Program-made: the position numbers and the translations under genes
Notes under the pieces: model-generated
The model's database searches: none
Told to the model about the DNA's origin: nothing
What the model saw: the letters and a program-made list of their open reading frames with translations, nothing else
Source: Breoghania sp963678585
GTDB lineage: Bacteria > Pseudomonadota > Alphaproteobacteria > Rhizobiales > Stappiaceae
Length of the DNA stretch: 64,000 nucleotides
Direction of reading: 5' to 3'
NCBI GenBank assembly: GCA_963678585.2
Contig: CAXXGA010000003.1
Coordinates: 124,001-188,000, forward strand
Shown here: piece by piece, positions 33,132 through 42,222 of the stretch
Numbering within the stretch: position 1 is the stretch's first letter
Layout of the letters: every line of letters starts with the position of its first letter

Positions 33132-35477
33132 CTAGTCGCCGCCGAACAGCCTGCGGAAGAAGCCGCCGCCGGCCGGAGGAAGAATCCGCTCGCTGCCGGG
33201 CTGCTGCCTGCCCACATCACGCGGTGGCGCTGGGCGGGGCGTTTCCTGAACGACGGCCGTACCGCCGACCGGGATGCCGGGCAGTTCCACCATGGGCATG
33301 TGCTCGTGGGCGACTTCCATGTAGTCGTGCCAGATCTCGGCGGGAAGCGTGCCGCCGGTGGCCGAACGCGAGGGCGAGCCGTCGTCGTTTCCAAGCCAGA
33401 CGGCGGTGGTGTAATTGGCGGTGAAGCCTATGAACCACGCGTCGCGCATTTCCTGACTGGTGCCGGTTTTGCCACCCGCCGGGCGGTCGCCCAGCCGGGC
33501 GCGCTTGCCGGTGCCCAGAAACAGGGTTTCGGCGAGCATGGAATTGATCTGGCGCAGCTTGTCGGGCGCGATCACCTGTCCCGGACCGCCGATCTTGCGG
33601 TGGAAGAGCACCTTACCGTCCTCGGTCTTCACCTCGCGGATGACATGGGGCAACACCCCCCAGCCACCGTTGGAGAAGGGGACATAAGCGGCCGTGATCT
33701 CAAGCGGGGTCACCTCCGACGTTCCCAGCGCAATGGAGGGATTGACCTTCAGCGGCGAGGAAATGCCCAGACGCTGCGCGGTGGTAGCCACCCTCTTGGG
33801 GCCGACCTCCTGACCGAGCGTGGCGGCAACGGTGTTGAGCGAATAGGCCAGCGCGCGGCGCAGCGTCACCGGGCCATAATATTTCTTGGTGTAGTTTTTC
33901 GGGCTCCATCCCTTGATCGACACCGGCTGGTCTACCCGCACGGTGTCCGGCGTCAGGCCTGTTTCCAGCGCGGCCAGATAGACGAAGGGCTTGAAGGCGG
34001 AGCCGGGCTGGCGCATGGCGGAGACGGCGCGGTTGAACTGGCTCTTGCGATAATCGCGCCCGCCCACCAGCGCCTTCACCGCGCCGGAGGTATCCAGCGA
34101 GACCAGCGCACCCTGCGAAACGCCGAGTTTCTTGCCCTGCTTGTCGAGTGCTGCGGAAAGAAGCCTTTCCCCCTCGCGCTGAAGACGGCTATCGATGGTG
34201 GTGGAGACGATGACGTCCTTGTCGAGACGCCCGATATAGCCGGGCAACAGATCCATCACCCAGTCGGCGACATAGTTGGTGCCCGCGGCCCGGTTGCCTG
34301 CAACGGCCAATGCGGGATTGGCGATGGCGTTCTTGGCGTCGCGCTCGGAAATGAAGCCGGAATCGGCCATGGCCTCGAGCACGAGCTGGGCGCGCTGTTC
34401 GGCCAGATCCGGATTGCGGTTGGGCGCATAGCGGGTGGGAGCCTTCAGGAGGGCAGCCAGCGTGGCGGCCTCCGCCAATGTCACCTGCCGCGCCGACTTG
34501 CCGAAATAGCGCCGCGCCGCGCCGTCCACCCCATAGGCGCCCGCGCCGAAATAGACGCGGTTGAGATACATCTCGAGGATCTCGTCCTTGGAGTGGCGCG
34601 CCTCCAGCCACAGCGCAAGCACCACTTCCTGCATCTTGCGGCTGATGGTGCGCTCATGGGTGAGGAACAGGTTCTTGGCAAGCTGCTGGGTCAGCGTGGA
34701 GCCGCCCTGCACCACGCCGCCGCGCATCACATTGGTGACCATGGCGCGGCCCAGACCAATGACATCGATGCCGAAATGGCTTCGAAACCGCCGGTCCTCG
34801 ATGGCGATAACGGCTTGCGGCAGATATTTCGGCAGTTGCTCCAGCCGCACCGCCTCGCCGCCGCTTTCGCCGCGATTGGCGATAAGCTGCCCCTCGGCGG
34901 AGACGATCTTCACGTTGGGCGGCCGCGCGGGCACGGTCCAGTCGTAGCTTTGGGGAAGCTGGGCGGCGAAATAGGCAAGAACGGCGACGACGGTCACCGT
35001 CCCCCAGATCCCTGCGACCATACCCCAGTAGAACAGGCGTTTCACAAGACGCAGAACCCGCCCGCTGCCTGCCCGGTCCTTGCGGCGCGACTTTCCCGAT
35101 TTCCACGGCCCCGCCTTGCGGGCTGCGGGGCGGCCCTTTGCCGGACGCTTTCGGGCCTTGGGGCGGGGCTGAAGCTCGAGGCCGAGTTCCTGCGCCAGCG
35201 CCGCATCGGGACGAGAGGTGGCTTTTCGCTTTCCCGCCTGCTTTGCGCGCGCGCCCGAGGCCGTGGCCGCCTTGCCGGTTTTCGCTGCCCCGGCACTCGC
35301 CGGCTTGTGATTTGCGCGCTGGACGGTCTTCTGGCGCGAGGCGGCGGATTTCTGCGGCTTGGGCCGGGAAGGGGCAGCCGGACGGTCGCGCGGATCGACG
35401 CGCAGGTCGGATGCGCCGCGCACTTCGCCCATGGTCGGTTCGATCCGATCGCCGCCTTTGCCGCGCCTGGTGGCCAT
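33132..35477 (-). CDS. Bifunctional peptidoglycan synthase, PBP1A class, with long basic N-terminal tail
   Basis: Class A penicillin-binding protein of 781 residues. A cytoplasmic tail of about 140 residues, extremely rich in Lys, Arg and Ala, precedes one transmembrane helix (about 148-172). The glycosyltransferase domain follows (EDRRFRSHFGID with the catalytic Glu, GGSTLTQQLAKNLFL, LEMYLNRVYFGAGAYG). The transpeptidase has all motifs: SAFKP (SxxK), SLN (SxN) and GGKTGTS (KTG). It polymerises and cross-links murein. Strong Shine-Dalgarno AGGAGG near ATG 35477. A LpoA-like activator lipoprotein is encoded 10 kb away. Gene names differ among rhizobia, so none is given. Confidence 0.93.
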   Translation of the reverse strand: MATRRGKGGDRIEPTMGEVRGASDLRVDPRDRPAAPSRPKPQKSAASRQKTVQRANHKPASAGAAKTGKAATASGARAKQAGKRKATSRPDAALAQELGLELQPRPKARKRPAKGRPAARKAGPWKSGKSRRKDRAGSGRVLRLVKRLFYWGMVAGIWGTVTVVAVLAYFAAQLPQSYDWTVPARPPNVKIVSAEGQLIANRGESGGEAVRLEQLPKYLPQAVIAIEDRRFRSHFGIDVIGLGRAMVTNVMRGGVVQGGSTLTQQLAKNLFLTHERTISRKMQEVVLALWLEARHSKDEILEMYLNRVYFGAGAYGVDGAARRYFGKSARQVTLAEAATLAALLKAPTRYAPNRNPDLAEQRAQLVLEAMADSGFISERDAKNAIANPALAVAGNRAAGTNYVADWVMDLLPGYIGRLDKDVIVSTTIDSRLQREGERLLSAALDKQGKKLGVSQGALVSLDTSGAVKALVGGRDYRKSQFNRAVSAMRQPGSAFKPFVYLAALETGLTPDTVRVDQPVSIKGWSPKNYTKKYYGPVTLRRALAYSLNTVAATLGQEVGPKRVATTAQRLGISSPLKVNPSIALGTSEVTPLEITAAYVPFSNGGWGVLPHVIREVKTEDGKVLFHRKIGGPGQVIAPDKLRQINSMLAETLFLGTGKRARLGDRPAGGKTGTSQEMRDAWFIGFTANYTTAVWLGNDDGSPSRSATGGTLPAEIWHDYMEVAHEHMPMVELPGIPVGGTAVVQETPRPAPPRDVGRQQPGSERILPPAGGGFFRRLFGGD

Positions 35478-35725
35478 CGACCGCCTCGCGCCTCCTGTCG
35501 ATGAGAGAGCAATGAAGGCGACGGAATGAAGTGGCCGCCGCACAGGTTCGACAAGCCTAGGCCGCGGCGTTTTAAGGGCCGGTTAAGATTGACGGTCCCT
35601 TACCCCTTCCGGAGCGTCATTTCCGACAGGGAACGAATGCGTGGGCGGAGAAGATTTCGGCCTTGAACCGCGCCCGCGCCTGTCCAAGACTGCGTCTTCC
35701 TATTTTTCTCAAGGGAGGCCGACAT

Positions 35726-36019
35726 ATGGCGAAGGGATACTGGATTGCGCGGGTCGATGTGGACGATCCGGAAGCCTACAAGGAATACGTGGCGACGGCG
35801 AAGCCGGCCTTTGAACGCCACGGCGCGCGCTTTCTGGTTCGCGGCGGGAAATACGATGCGCTCGAGGGCACCTCGCGCGGGCGCAACGTCGTGATCGAGT
35901 TTTCCAGCTACGACGAAGCCATCGCCTGCTACAACTCGCCGGAATATCAGGCGGCCAAGGCCATCCGGCAGAAGGTCTCCACCGGCGATCTGCTGATCAT
36001 CGAAGGCTACGAGGGCTGA
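35726..36019 (+). CDS. DUF1330 family protein
   Basis: Small ferredoxin-like (dimeric alpha-beta barrel) protein of 97 residues. The family pattern is GYWIARVDVDDPEAYKEYV at the start, ARFLVRGGKYDALEG in the middle and SYDEAIACYNSPEYQAAKAIR near the end. The biochemical role of DUF1330 is unknown. Good Shine-Dalgarno AAGGGAGG. It is a single-gene unit between the PBP1A gene (divergent) and olsB (convergent). Confidence 0.9.
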   Translation: MAKGYWIARVDVDDPEAYKEYVATAKPAFERHGARFLVRGGKYDALEGTSRGRNVVIEFSSYDEAIACYNSPEYQAAKAIRQKVSTGDLLIIEGYEG

Positions 36020-36077
36020 GAAGGCGGATAAGCTGCGGGCGGCCGAGACCGCCCGCGACCCCCTCGCGGGTGTCAGA

Positions 36078-37058
36078 TCAGGCGGCGAAACGCTCCGCGC
36101 CGCTGCCGTAGTAATTCACGTAACGCGCATTGAGCGAGGCGACGGGCGCCACGATGAGCACGTCGGTCGTGCCGAACTGGTGATCGATCACCGCACCGTC
36201 GCCGATCTGCGCGCCGATCCGCATATAGCCCTTGATGAGAGGCGGCATTTCGCGAAGCGCACCGCGCAGGTCGATGGCCTCTGCGGGCATGCGGTTCATG
36301 TCGACGAAACGCTCATCGAGCGCACGCACCCGCCATTCCTCCGGCGCACGGGCGAAATGGTGCAGATAGGACAGCGGCAGCGCGAGGCGGTCCGGATCGG
36401 TGCCCTCGAACGAGGCGCAGCCGATCATCGCGTCGATGCCGTGCATCAGCACATAGGCCCAGATGCCGTGCCACAGCAGCTCCACCGTGCGCTTGTTGCG
36501 GTAGGGCTTGAGCACGCAGGAGCGGCCAAGCTCGAGAAACGTCTGGTCGGGCTTGGCGTCGAGCAGGGACTGGATGTCGTATTCGCCGGCGGTATAGAAG
36601 CCGCCCGCACGTTCCGCCACCGACTGGCGCAGAAGACGGTAGGTCGCCACGATCTTCGGCTTGCGCCGCCCGAAGGGCTTGGCGCGGGCGGGAACGTCGT
36701 GATCGAGAACGAGCAGGTGGTCGCAGATATCGTCGAAGGTGTCGGCATCGCGGCCCGAAGCCAGCGTCTGGCCATCGGCGATCGCCGACATTTCCTCATA
36801 AAAAACCTGGTAGCGCAGTTCCTGCGCCTTGCGGATTTCGGACGCCTTGCGGGCAAGCCGCACTTCCAGCGGCCCGATGCGCCCGAGCGTGACGGGTGCG
36901 GCGGAACCGTCACGCGCGTCCACACCCGACAGATCCGATGCAAACCCGCTTCCAACCCCGTTTCTGGGCATCCAGTTCGCAAAAAGAGATGTGTCGCGGT
37001 GGAGCGGCATGAATTTACGCACCAGTCGCGTGGGCGATAATTTGCCTTGCTGTCTCAT
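36078..37058 (-). CDS. olsB: L-ornithine N-alpha-acyltransferase (ornithine lipid synthesis, OlsB)
   Basis: GNAT-fold acyltransferase of 326 residues, predicted to transfer a 3-hydroxyacyl group from ACP to ornithine, the first step to phosphate-free ornithine lipids. Recognisable blocks are EIRKAQELRYQVFYEEM (about 74-90), FDDICDHLLVLD, FLELGRSCVLKPYRN and IGCASFEGTDPD, then PPLIKGYMRIGAQIGDG near the C-terminus. An N-terminal extension of about 60 residues precedes the fold. ATG 37058 has AGGAATAG in front. OlsA is not in this window. Confidence 0.88.
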   Translation of the reverse strand: MRQQGKLSPTRLVRKFMPLHRDTSLFANWMPRNGVGSGFASDLSGVDARDGSAAPVTLGRIGPLEVRLARKASEIRKAQELRYQVFYEEMSAIADGQTLASGRDADTFDDICDHLLVLDHDVPARAKPFGRRKPKIVATYRLLRQSVAERAGGFYTAGEYDIQSLLDAKPDQTFLELGRSCVLKPYRNKRTVELLWHGIWAYVLMHGIDAMIGCASFEGTDPDRLALPLSYLHHFARAPEEWRVRALDERFVDMNRMPAEAIDLRGALREMPPLIKGYMRIGAQIGDGAVIDHQFGTTDVLIVAPVASLNARYVNYYGSGAERFAA

Positions 37059-37469
37059 CTATTCCTGGCCTCTGCCCCGCATTGCCTGCGGCTGGCCCGC
37101 AAGCGGCTCGGCGTTTCCCAACCATGGCTGACCTTTTGGCCGGCTCATTTTCCTGTGACGCCGAAGCCGGAGTGTTTGCCGTAGCGAACACCGGTCCAGC
37201 CTGAACGGTCATAAACCACAGATTTCCAACAATTCTATGACACGGAAAGATCGAACCCGCGCTGCGGCGGGCCAATGATGCCGCGATCATCGCCATTGTT
37301 GATTAGCCGGCAATATAACCGGACTGTACAGCTTCGTCACGCGCGCGTTGCTCCGCAAAAGCCGTCTCTCAACTGCGAACGTGCTGTCGGCAGTCCGCAA
37401 GATCTGCCGGTTTACGCAGTTTTCAACGCCTTCGCTGCCGCTTTGTCGACGGATCCGGCGGGCCCAGGC
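37059..37469. other. Intergenic region upstream of olsB
   Basis: Region of 411 bases between olsB and the end of the hybrid kinase, both on minus. It should contain the olsB promoter. No gene, clear terminator or repeat was recognised. Confidence 0.4.
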
Positions 37470-39866
37470 TCAGCGAAGACCGGCGCGTGAAAGCAGAGCG
37501 GAAAGCCCATCGGGATCGAGCGGTTTGATCAGGAAGTCGTCCGCCCCGGCAACCTCCGCCTTGGCCCGCGATTCCGGCGTGATATCGGCCGTCAGGGCGA
37601 AGATCGGCACGGCTTCCAGCCCATGGGCGCGTTCTGATTCGCGAATGCGCTGGATTGCTTCCAGCCCGTCCAGACCCGGCATGTGCAGATCCATGAAGAT
37701 AGCGGCAAAGGCCGGGTCCTCGCCATCGCGGCTGCGCCGGACGAGATCGAGCGCCGTCTTGCCGTCCTTGGCCACGACGACATCCGCATCGTGCTTTTTC
37801 AAAAGCGCCCTGGTCAGCATCAGGTTGATATCATTGTCCTCGGCGACCAGGACCCGCATTTTGCCGACGCGCCGAACCTCCCGCATCTGCCCGTTGCCCA
37901 TCGGCACGGCGGCCGCCTGCCAGCTTTCGTCGCCGTTGCCGACCGGCTCGCCCGCAAGCAGGGCCGCCGTCACCTTGACCAGCGAGACGCTGCGCACCGG
38001 CTTGACGAGATAGGCATCGAAACCGGCTTGCCTCAGACCGGGCAACTGGCTGCGCTCCGTGGGCGTGACCAATACGATGGCGGGGGCCGAGCATCCGCTG
38101 TCGCGCATCCTTGCGAGCCACTCGTCGGCTGCGGGCAGGGAGGCATTGTCGGCCAGAAGCAGGTCGCAGGTCGCCAGCGCAGCCGCCTCCGCCGCGCGTT
38201 CTTCCAGCATGCTCACCGCAAATCCGAGATCGTTCAGACGACGCTGCATGAGCGTCGCCGCCATGCCGTCGGCATAGAGAAGGCCCACCCGACGCCCGGC
38301 AAAGGGGGCAAGTGAGGCGGATGTCGCCTTGACCTCCGAGGATCCGGCATCGAATTCAAAGGAGAAGGTCGCCCCCCGCCCCGGATCGCTGTCGATGAAT
38401 ATGCGCCCGTTCATGGCGCCCACGATGCGCTGCGAGATGGCGAGGCCGAGGCCGGTGCCGCCGTAGCGGCGGGCGGGGCCGGGATCGATCTGCTCGAACT
38501 CGGTGAAAAGCCGCGACGCCTCCTCGCGCGTCAGGCCGATGCCCGTGTCGTGGATACGGGCGGTCAGGCGCAAGGGGCCGTCGGCGCGTGTGGCTGCGGG
38601 GGATTTCAGGATTTCGATCAGAACACCGCCGCGTTCGGTGAACTTGATGCCGTTTCCGGCCAGATTGATGAGCACCTGCCGCAGGCGGGCCGCATCGAGC
38701 ATGACCTCCTCGGGCACGTCCGGGGCGACATAACAGGCAATGTCGAGGCCCTTGGCCTGCGCGCGCGGCGCAAGCAGTTCCACCACGCGTTCCGCCAGAA
38801 GTTCCAACCGGGTGGAGGTGGGCTGGAGTTCGAGCTTGCCCGCCTCGATGCGCGAGAAATCGAGCACCTCGTCGATCAGTTGCAGGAGCGCATCGCCCGA
38901 CGTGGCGATGGCTTCCACGTAGCTTTCCTGTTCGGCGGTAAGGCTGGTGTCGCGCAGCAGCGTTCCCATGCCCAGAATGCCGTTGAGCGGCGTGCGGATT
39001 TCATGGCTGACGGTGGCCAGAAAGCGGGATTTGGCCTGATTGGCGGTCTGCGCCTGATTGCGGGCGACGACCAGCGCCTCCTCCGCAACGTGGCGATCGG
39101 TGATGTCGCGCAGGATCGTCTGGACGACCGGCGCGCCGCCTTCGCCGCGCACGGGCACATCGAGCCGGGCGAACCAGCGCGGCCCGGCAGGCGTTTCAAG
39201 CGGCAGGTCGCCGGTGCCGGAAAGGGTTTCATCGACAATCGCGGCGGCTTGCGCGCGCGGCAGCCGGAAGGGTTGGCCGACGGCGGTGGCAGCCTGAGCG
39301 CCGAAACTGCGGTTGAAGGCGTCGTTGGCATAGACGATCCGGCCTGCGCCGTCGCGCCGGAAAATCACATCTCCAAGCGCATTGATGATCGAGCGGTGCC
39401 GGTCGTCGGATTCGCGCAGCTCCCAGACAAGGTCATCCATCTGCTCAAGCTGGCGGCGCAGACCTTCCGTCTGCTCCTGCTGGGCCGCTTCCCCGGCGGC
39501 CTGATAACCGCCGATATCGACGCTGCGAATGATGGCGACCGCACCCGCGCCCGCCAGGAAGACCAGCGCCAGAGCCGCCAGAGGAGCCGGGCTCGCCTTG
39601 TCCATGAGAAAGATCCCGACCGCGATGGCGGCGAGAACGAGCGCGGAGGCCGCGCCCAGAAGCCATGGCCGGATGCGGTTTTCGGGCGCTGCGAGCACCT
39701 CCGCATTCCAGTCGTCATCCCAGGCATCCGTGCGATCAGGCTCACCGGGATCAACGGGCTGCGCCGGGCGTGCGGCAGGGTCGCTTGCGGGCAGGGGATA
39801 TCCGTCCGGCAGGCTGCCGTCCCCGTTTTCCGGCGCTGTCCGCCGATGTTCCGCCCCTTGCTGCAT
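37470..39866 (-). CDS. Hybrid sensor histidine kinase / response regulator
   Basis: Membrane hybrid kinase of 798 residues. A low-complexity N-terminus precedes two closely spaced transmembrane helices (about 52-72, 76-96), then a coiled coil, a PAS domain (about 140-260) and HisKA with the phospho-accepting ATVSHEIRTPLNG (about residue 285). HATPase motifs (NLAGNGIKFTERG, GGTGLGLAISQ) follow. Two receiver-like domains end the protein: the first (about 520-640) lacks the usual acidic pair at its start (LLYADG), the second (about 670-795) is complete with phospho-acceptor in IFMDLHMPG. No cognate regulator gene is adjacent. GTG nine codons upstream is an alternative start. Confidence 0.92.
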   Translation of the reverse strand: MQQGAEHRRTAPENGDGSLPDGYPLPASDPAARPAQPVDPGEPDRTDAWDDDWNAEVLAAPENRIRPWLLGAASALVLAAIAVGIFLMDKASPAPLAALALVFLAGAGAVAIIRSVDIGGYQAAGEAAQQEQTEGLRRQLEQMDDLVWELRESDDRHRSIINALGDVIFRRDGAGRIVYANDAFNRSFGAQAATAVGQPFRLPRAQAAAIVDETLSGTGDLPLETPAGPRWFARLDVPVRGEGGAPVVQTILRDITDRHVAEEALVVARNQAQTANQAKSRFLATVSHEIRTPLNGILGMGTLLRDTSLTAEQESYVEAIATSGDALLQLIDEVLDFSRIEAGKLELQPTSTRLELLAERVVELLAPRAQAKGLDIACYVAPDVPEEVMLDAARLRQVLINLAGNGIKFTERGGVLIEILKSPAATRADGPLRLTARIHDTGIGLTREEASRLFTEFEQIDPGPARRYGGTGLGLAISQRIVGAMNGRIFIDSDPGRGATFSFEFDAGSSEVKATSASLAPFAGRRVGLLYADGMAATLMQRRLNDLGFAVSMLEERAAEAAALATCDLLLADNASLPAADEWLARMRDSGCSAPAIVLVTPTERSQLPGLRQAGFDAYLVKPVRSVSLVKVTAALLAGEPVGNGDESWQAAAVPMGNGQMREVRRVGKMRVLVAEDNDINLMLTRALLKKHDADVVVAKDGKTALDLVRRSRDGEDPAFAAIFMDLHMPGLDGLEAIQRIRESERAHGLEAVPIFALTADITPESRAKAEVAGADDFLIKPLDPDGLSALLSRAGLR

Positions 39867-40092
39867 GGCCTCGCAGGCCCCCTTTTCGCGCACGCGTCCG
39901 TGCGCCAGACAGACCGGACCGCAGGTTCAGCGGCCGCGCGGGAGCCCGCCTTGCGGGCCCGCATATATCCATTTTGCCGAAAAGGCGTTGCGAAACCCTT
40001 GCCAATCCCGGCAATGAGAATTCAGGGCAAGAGGTTCGGGATCCGGACAATGTCGCTCCCTGAAGGCAGAGAGATCCCGAACCGGCAAGCCC

Positions 40093-41622
40093 TCAGGCAG
40101 CGCTTGCGCGTTTTGGTCCGATACGGCGATAGGCAAGCGCTTCGGCGATATGGATGCGCCCGACATCGGCGCAGGCATCAAGATCGGCCAGTGTGCGCGC
40201 GAGCTTCAGGACGCGGTGATAACCGCGCGCCGACAGGTTCAGCGCATCGGCCGCGTCTCCCAGCAGGGCAAGCCCCGCCTCGTCGGGCTGTGCAATGCTC
40301 TCGATCAGGCGCGCGCCCGCCTGCGCGTTGCACCTCGCGCTCACATCGAGCGCGGCATAGCGTTCTTCCTGCCGTCTGCGGGCAGCGGCGACCCGTTCGG
40401 CAATCGCCGCGGAGGATTCCGAGGTTCCGGGGCGGATCAGATCGCGGGCGGTGACGGCAGGAACCTCGATGGAGAGATCCACCCGGTCCAGAAAGGGACC
40501 GGAGATGCGGGCCTGATAGTCAGCGGCGCATCTTTGCCCGCGCGCACAGGTGTGACCCGGCTCGCCCGCATGGCCGCAGCGGCACGGGTTCATGGCCGCG
40601 ACGAGCTGGATGCGGGAGGGATAGGTGACGCGGTGATTGGCGCGCGCGATCACCGTTTCCCCGTTTTCAAGCGGCTGGCGGAGGCTGTCGAGGACCTGTG
40701 GATTGAATTCCGGCAGTTCATCCAGAAACAGCACGCCGTTATGGGCGAGCGACACCTCGCCGGGGCGCGCCTTGGCGCCGCCGCCCACAAGTGCTGCCAT
40801 CGATGCGGAATGATGGGGGGCGCGGAAGGGGCGCCTGTCGGACAACCTCCCTTCGGCCAGTTCGCCTGCCAGCGAGGCGATCATGGAAACTTCCAGCAAT
40901 TCCTTCGGCGTCAGCGGCGGAAGGATGGAGGGCAGGCGCGCGGCAAGCATCGACTTGCCCGCCCCCGGCGGGCCGACCATCAGAAGGTTATGTCCCCCGG
41001 CGGCCGCCACTTCCAGCGCCCGGCGTGCGCTTTCCTGACCGCGCACCTCCGCCATGTCGGGAAGGTCGTTGGCGGACGGCTTGAGACCGGCGCGCGGACG
41101 GGCAAGCACCTGCGTGCCCTTGAAGTGATTTGCAAGCTGAATGAGGCTTTGCGGCGCGAGAATATCCATTTCCGAACTCGCCCAGGCCGCTTCCGGCCCG
41201 CATTCGGCGGGACAGATGAGCCCGCGCCCCATGCCGTTGGCCCCCATGGCGGCGGGCAGGGCGCCCGCGACCGGCGCAATCGTTCCATCGAGCGCCAGTT
41301 CGCCGACAACGACATAATCGGCAAGCTTGTCGGCGGGCACCGCGCCCATCGCCGCCATCAGGCCAAGCGCGATGGGCAGATCGTAATGGGAGCCTTCCTT
41401 GGGCAGATCGGCAGGGGCGAGATTGACGGTGATGCGCTTGGCGGGCAGCGACATGCCGGAGGCGATCAGGGCGCTGCGCACCCGTTCCCGGCTTTCCGCC
41501 ACCGCCTTGTCCGCCAGACCGACGATGTTGAAGACCACCGAGCCCGGCCCGACCTGCACCTGAACATCGACGGCCACGGCCTCGATGCCCTGAAAGGCCA
41601 CCGTTGTGACGCGACTGACCAT
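40093..41622 (-). CDS. YifB/ComM family AAA+ ATPase
   Basis: Mg-chelatase-like ATPase of 509 residues. It has an N-terminal Lon-protease-like S5 domain (about 1-165), Walker A VGPPGAGKSMLAARLPSILPPL (about 215-235), Walker B GVLFLDELPEF and C-terminal Mg_chelatase_C. A zinc-finger-like CRCGHAGEPGHTC (about 350) is present as usual. ComM in Vibrio is a branch-migration helicase for natural transformation and the family is widespread, so a DNA-recombination role is inferred. Start at MVSRVTT. Confidence 0.92.
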   Translation of the reverse strand: MVSRVTTVAFQGIEAVAVDVQVQVGPGSVVFNIVGLADKAVAESRERVRSALIASGMSLPAKRITVNLAPADLPKEGSHYDLPIALGLMAAMGAVPADKLADYVVVGELALDGTIAPVAGALPAAMGANGMGRGLICPAECGPEAAWASSEMDILAPQSLIQLANHFKGTQVLARPRAGLKPSANDLPDMAEVRGQESARRALEVAAAGGHNLLMVGPPGAGKSMLAARLPSILPPLTPKELLEVSMIASLAGELAEGRLSDRRPFRAPHHSASMAALVGGGAKARPGEVSLAHNGVLFLDELPEFNPQVLDSLRQPLENGETVIARANHRVTYPSRIQLVAAMNPCRCGHAGEPGHTCARGQRCAADYQARISGPFLDRVDLSIEVPAVTARDLIRPGTSESSAAIAERVAAARRRQEERYAALDVSARCNAQAGARLIESIAQPDEAGLALLGDAADALNLSARGYHRVLKLARTLADLDACADVGRIHIAEALAYRRIGPKRASAA

Positions 41623-41857
41623 GGCTTGACCCCCAAGGCATCGGCCCCTTCGCGAAATCCGGGCCGCCTGTTCCACCGTGTATGCCCGGCACGTGCGGCG
41701 GGCATGAACGCCCGACAAAGCGCGCGCAGGGCGGATGAAATCCGATTGGCTGAAACGGAAATTACCCTACGTCATATTGCCAGTGGTATCAAGAACGAAC
41801 TAGGAACGATGTTGCCCGAGGCCGGATGCGCTTCAATAGAACCGGGATCCGAATGCA

Positions 41858-41885
41858 AAGAAGGCCGGCGAATGCCGACCTTCTT
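41858..41885 (-). terminator. Terminator after the 27-residue ORF
   Basis: Stem AAGAAGG-c-CGGC / GCCG-a-CCTTCTT (11 pairs, one mismatch, loop GAAT). Read on minus it ends CCTTCTTTGC. It lies about 77 bases after the small ORF stop and well before yifB, so the small ORF looks like an independent transcription unit. Confidence 0.65.
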
Positions 41886-41962
41886 CATTGCGCACGGTGC
41901 GTTCACGCACCCGCTGCTTTGGCTGGCTTTCCCGCAGGAAGGTCCAGTGCTTTTGAATACCC

Positions 41963-42046
41963 TTACACGCCCGCGATCATGATCGCGGTTGCAGTTCCAC
42001 CCGTGATCAGGGGAACGAGCAGGAAGGGGAACGTCAGGCGAAACAT
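41963..42046 (-). CDS. Putative 27-residue hydrophobic membrane peptide
   Basis: Small ORF. It encodes MFRLTFPFLLVPLITGGT followed by nine more residues ending in AGV: one Arg near the N-terminus, then a single hydrophobic helix long enough to span the membrane. AAAAGGAAACAAG precedes the ATG, giving a good Shine-Dalgarno sequence, a TATATG box lies about 60 bases upstream and a terminator follows. Size and topology resemble accessory subunits such as CydX or KdpF, but no cytochrome bd or Kdp genes are near and motifs do not match. Function unknown. Confidence 0.55.
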   Translation of the reverse strand: MFRLTFPFLLVPLITGGTATAIMIAGV

Positions 42047-42222
42047 CTTGTTTCCTTTTCATCGCCGGGTTCAGGTGAAGGCACATATAGGGACGCTTCG
42101 TGGCGTTTTCCTGCCGTAATGGCAGCTGCCACGCAAACGTGAATACATGCGTGATCGCGCGTGAACCGGCTTCCGTCGGGCCACGCGCCATAACGTTTTG
42201 AAATGACTGGTTTTGGCTTCGA

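Larger units (their letters stand above)
41623..42222. other. Intergenic region holding a small ORF
   Basis: A 600-base stretch between the YifB gene and gshB, both on minus. The only supported items are the 27-residue hydrophobic ORF at 41963-42046 and its terminator at 41858-41885, listed separately. The outer parts (promoter of yifB, downstream of gshB) show nothing distinct. Confidence 0.5.
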
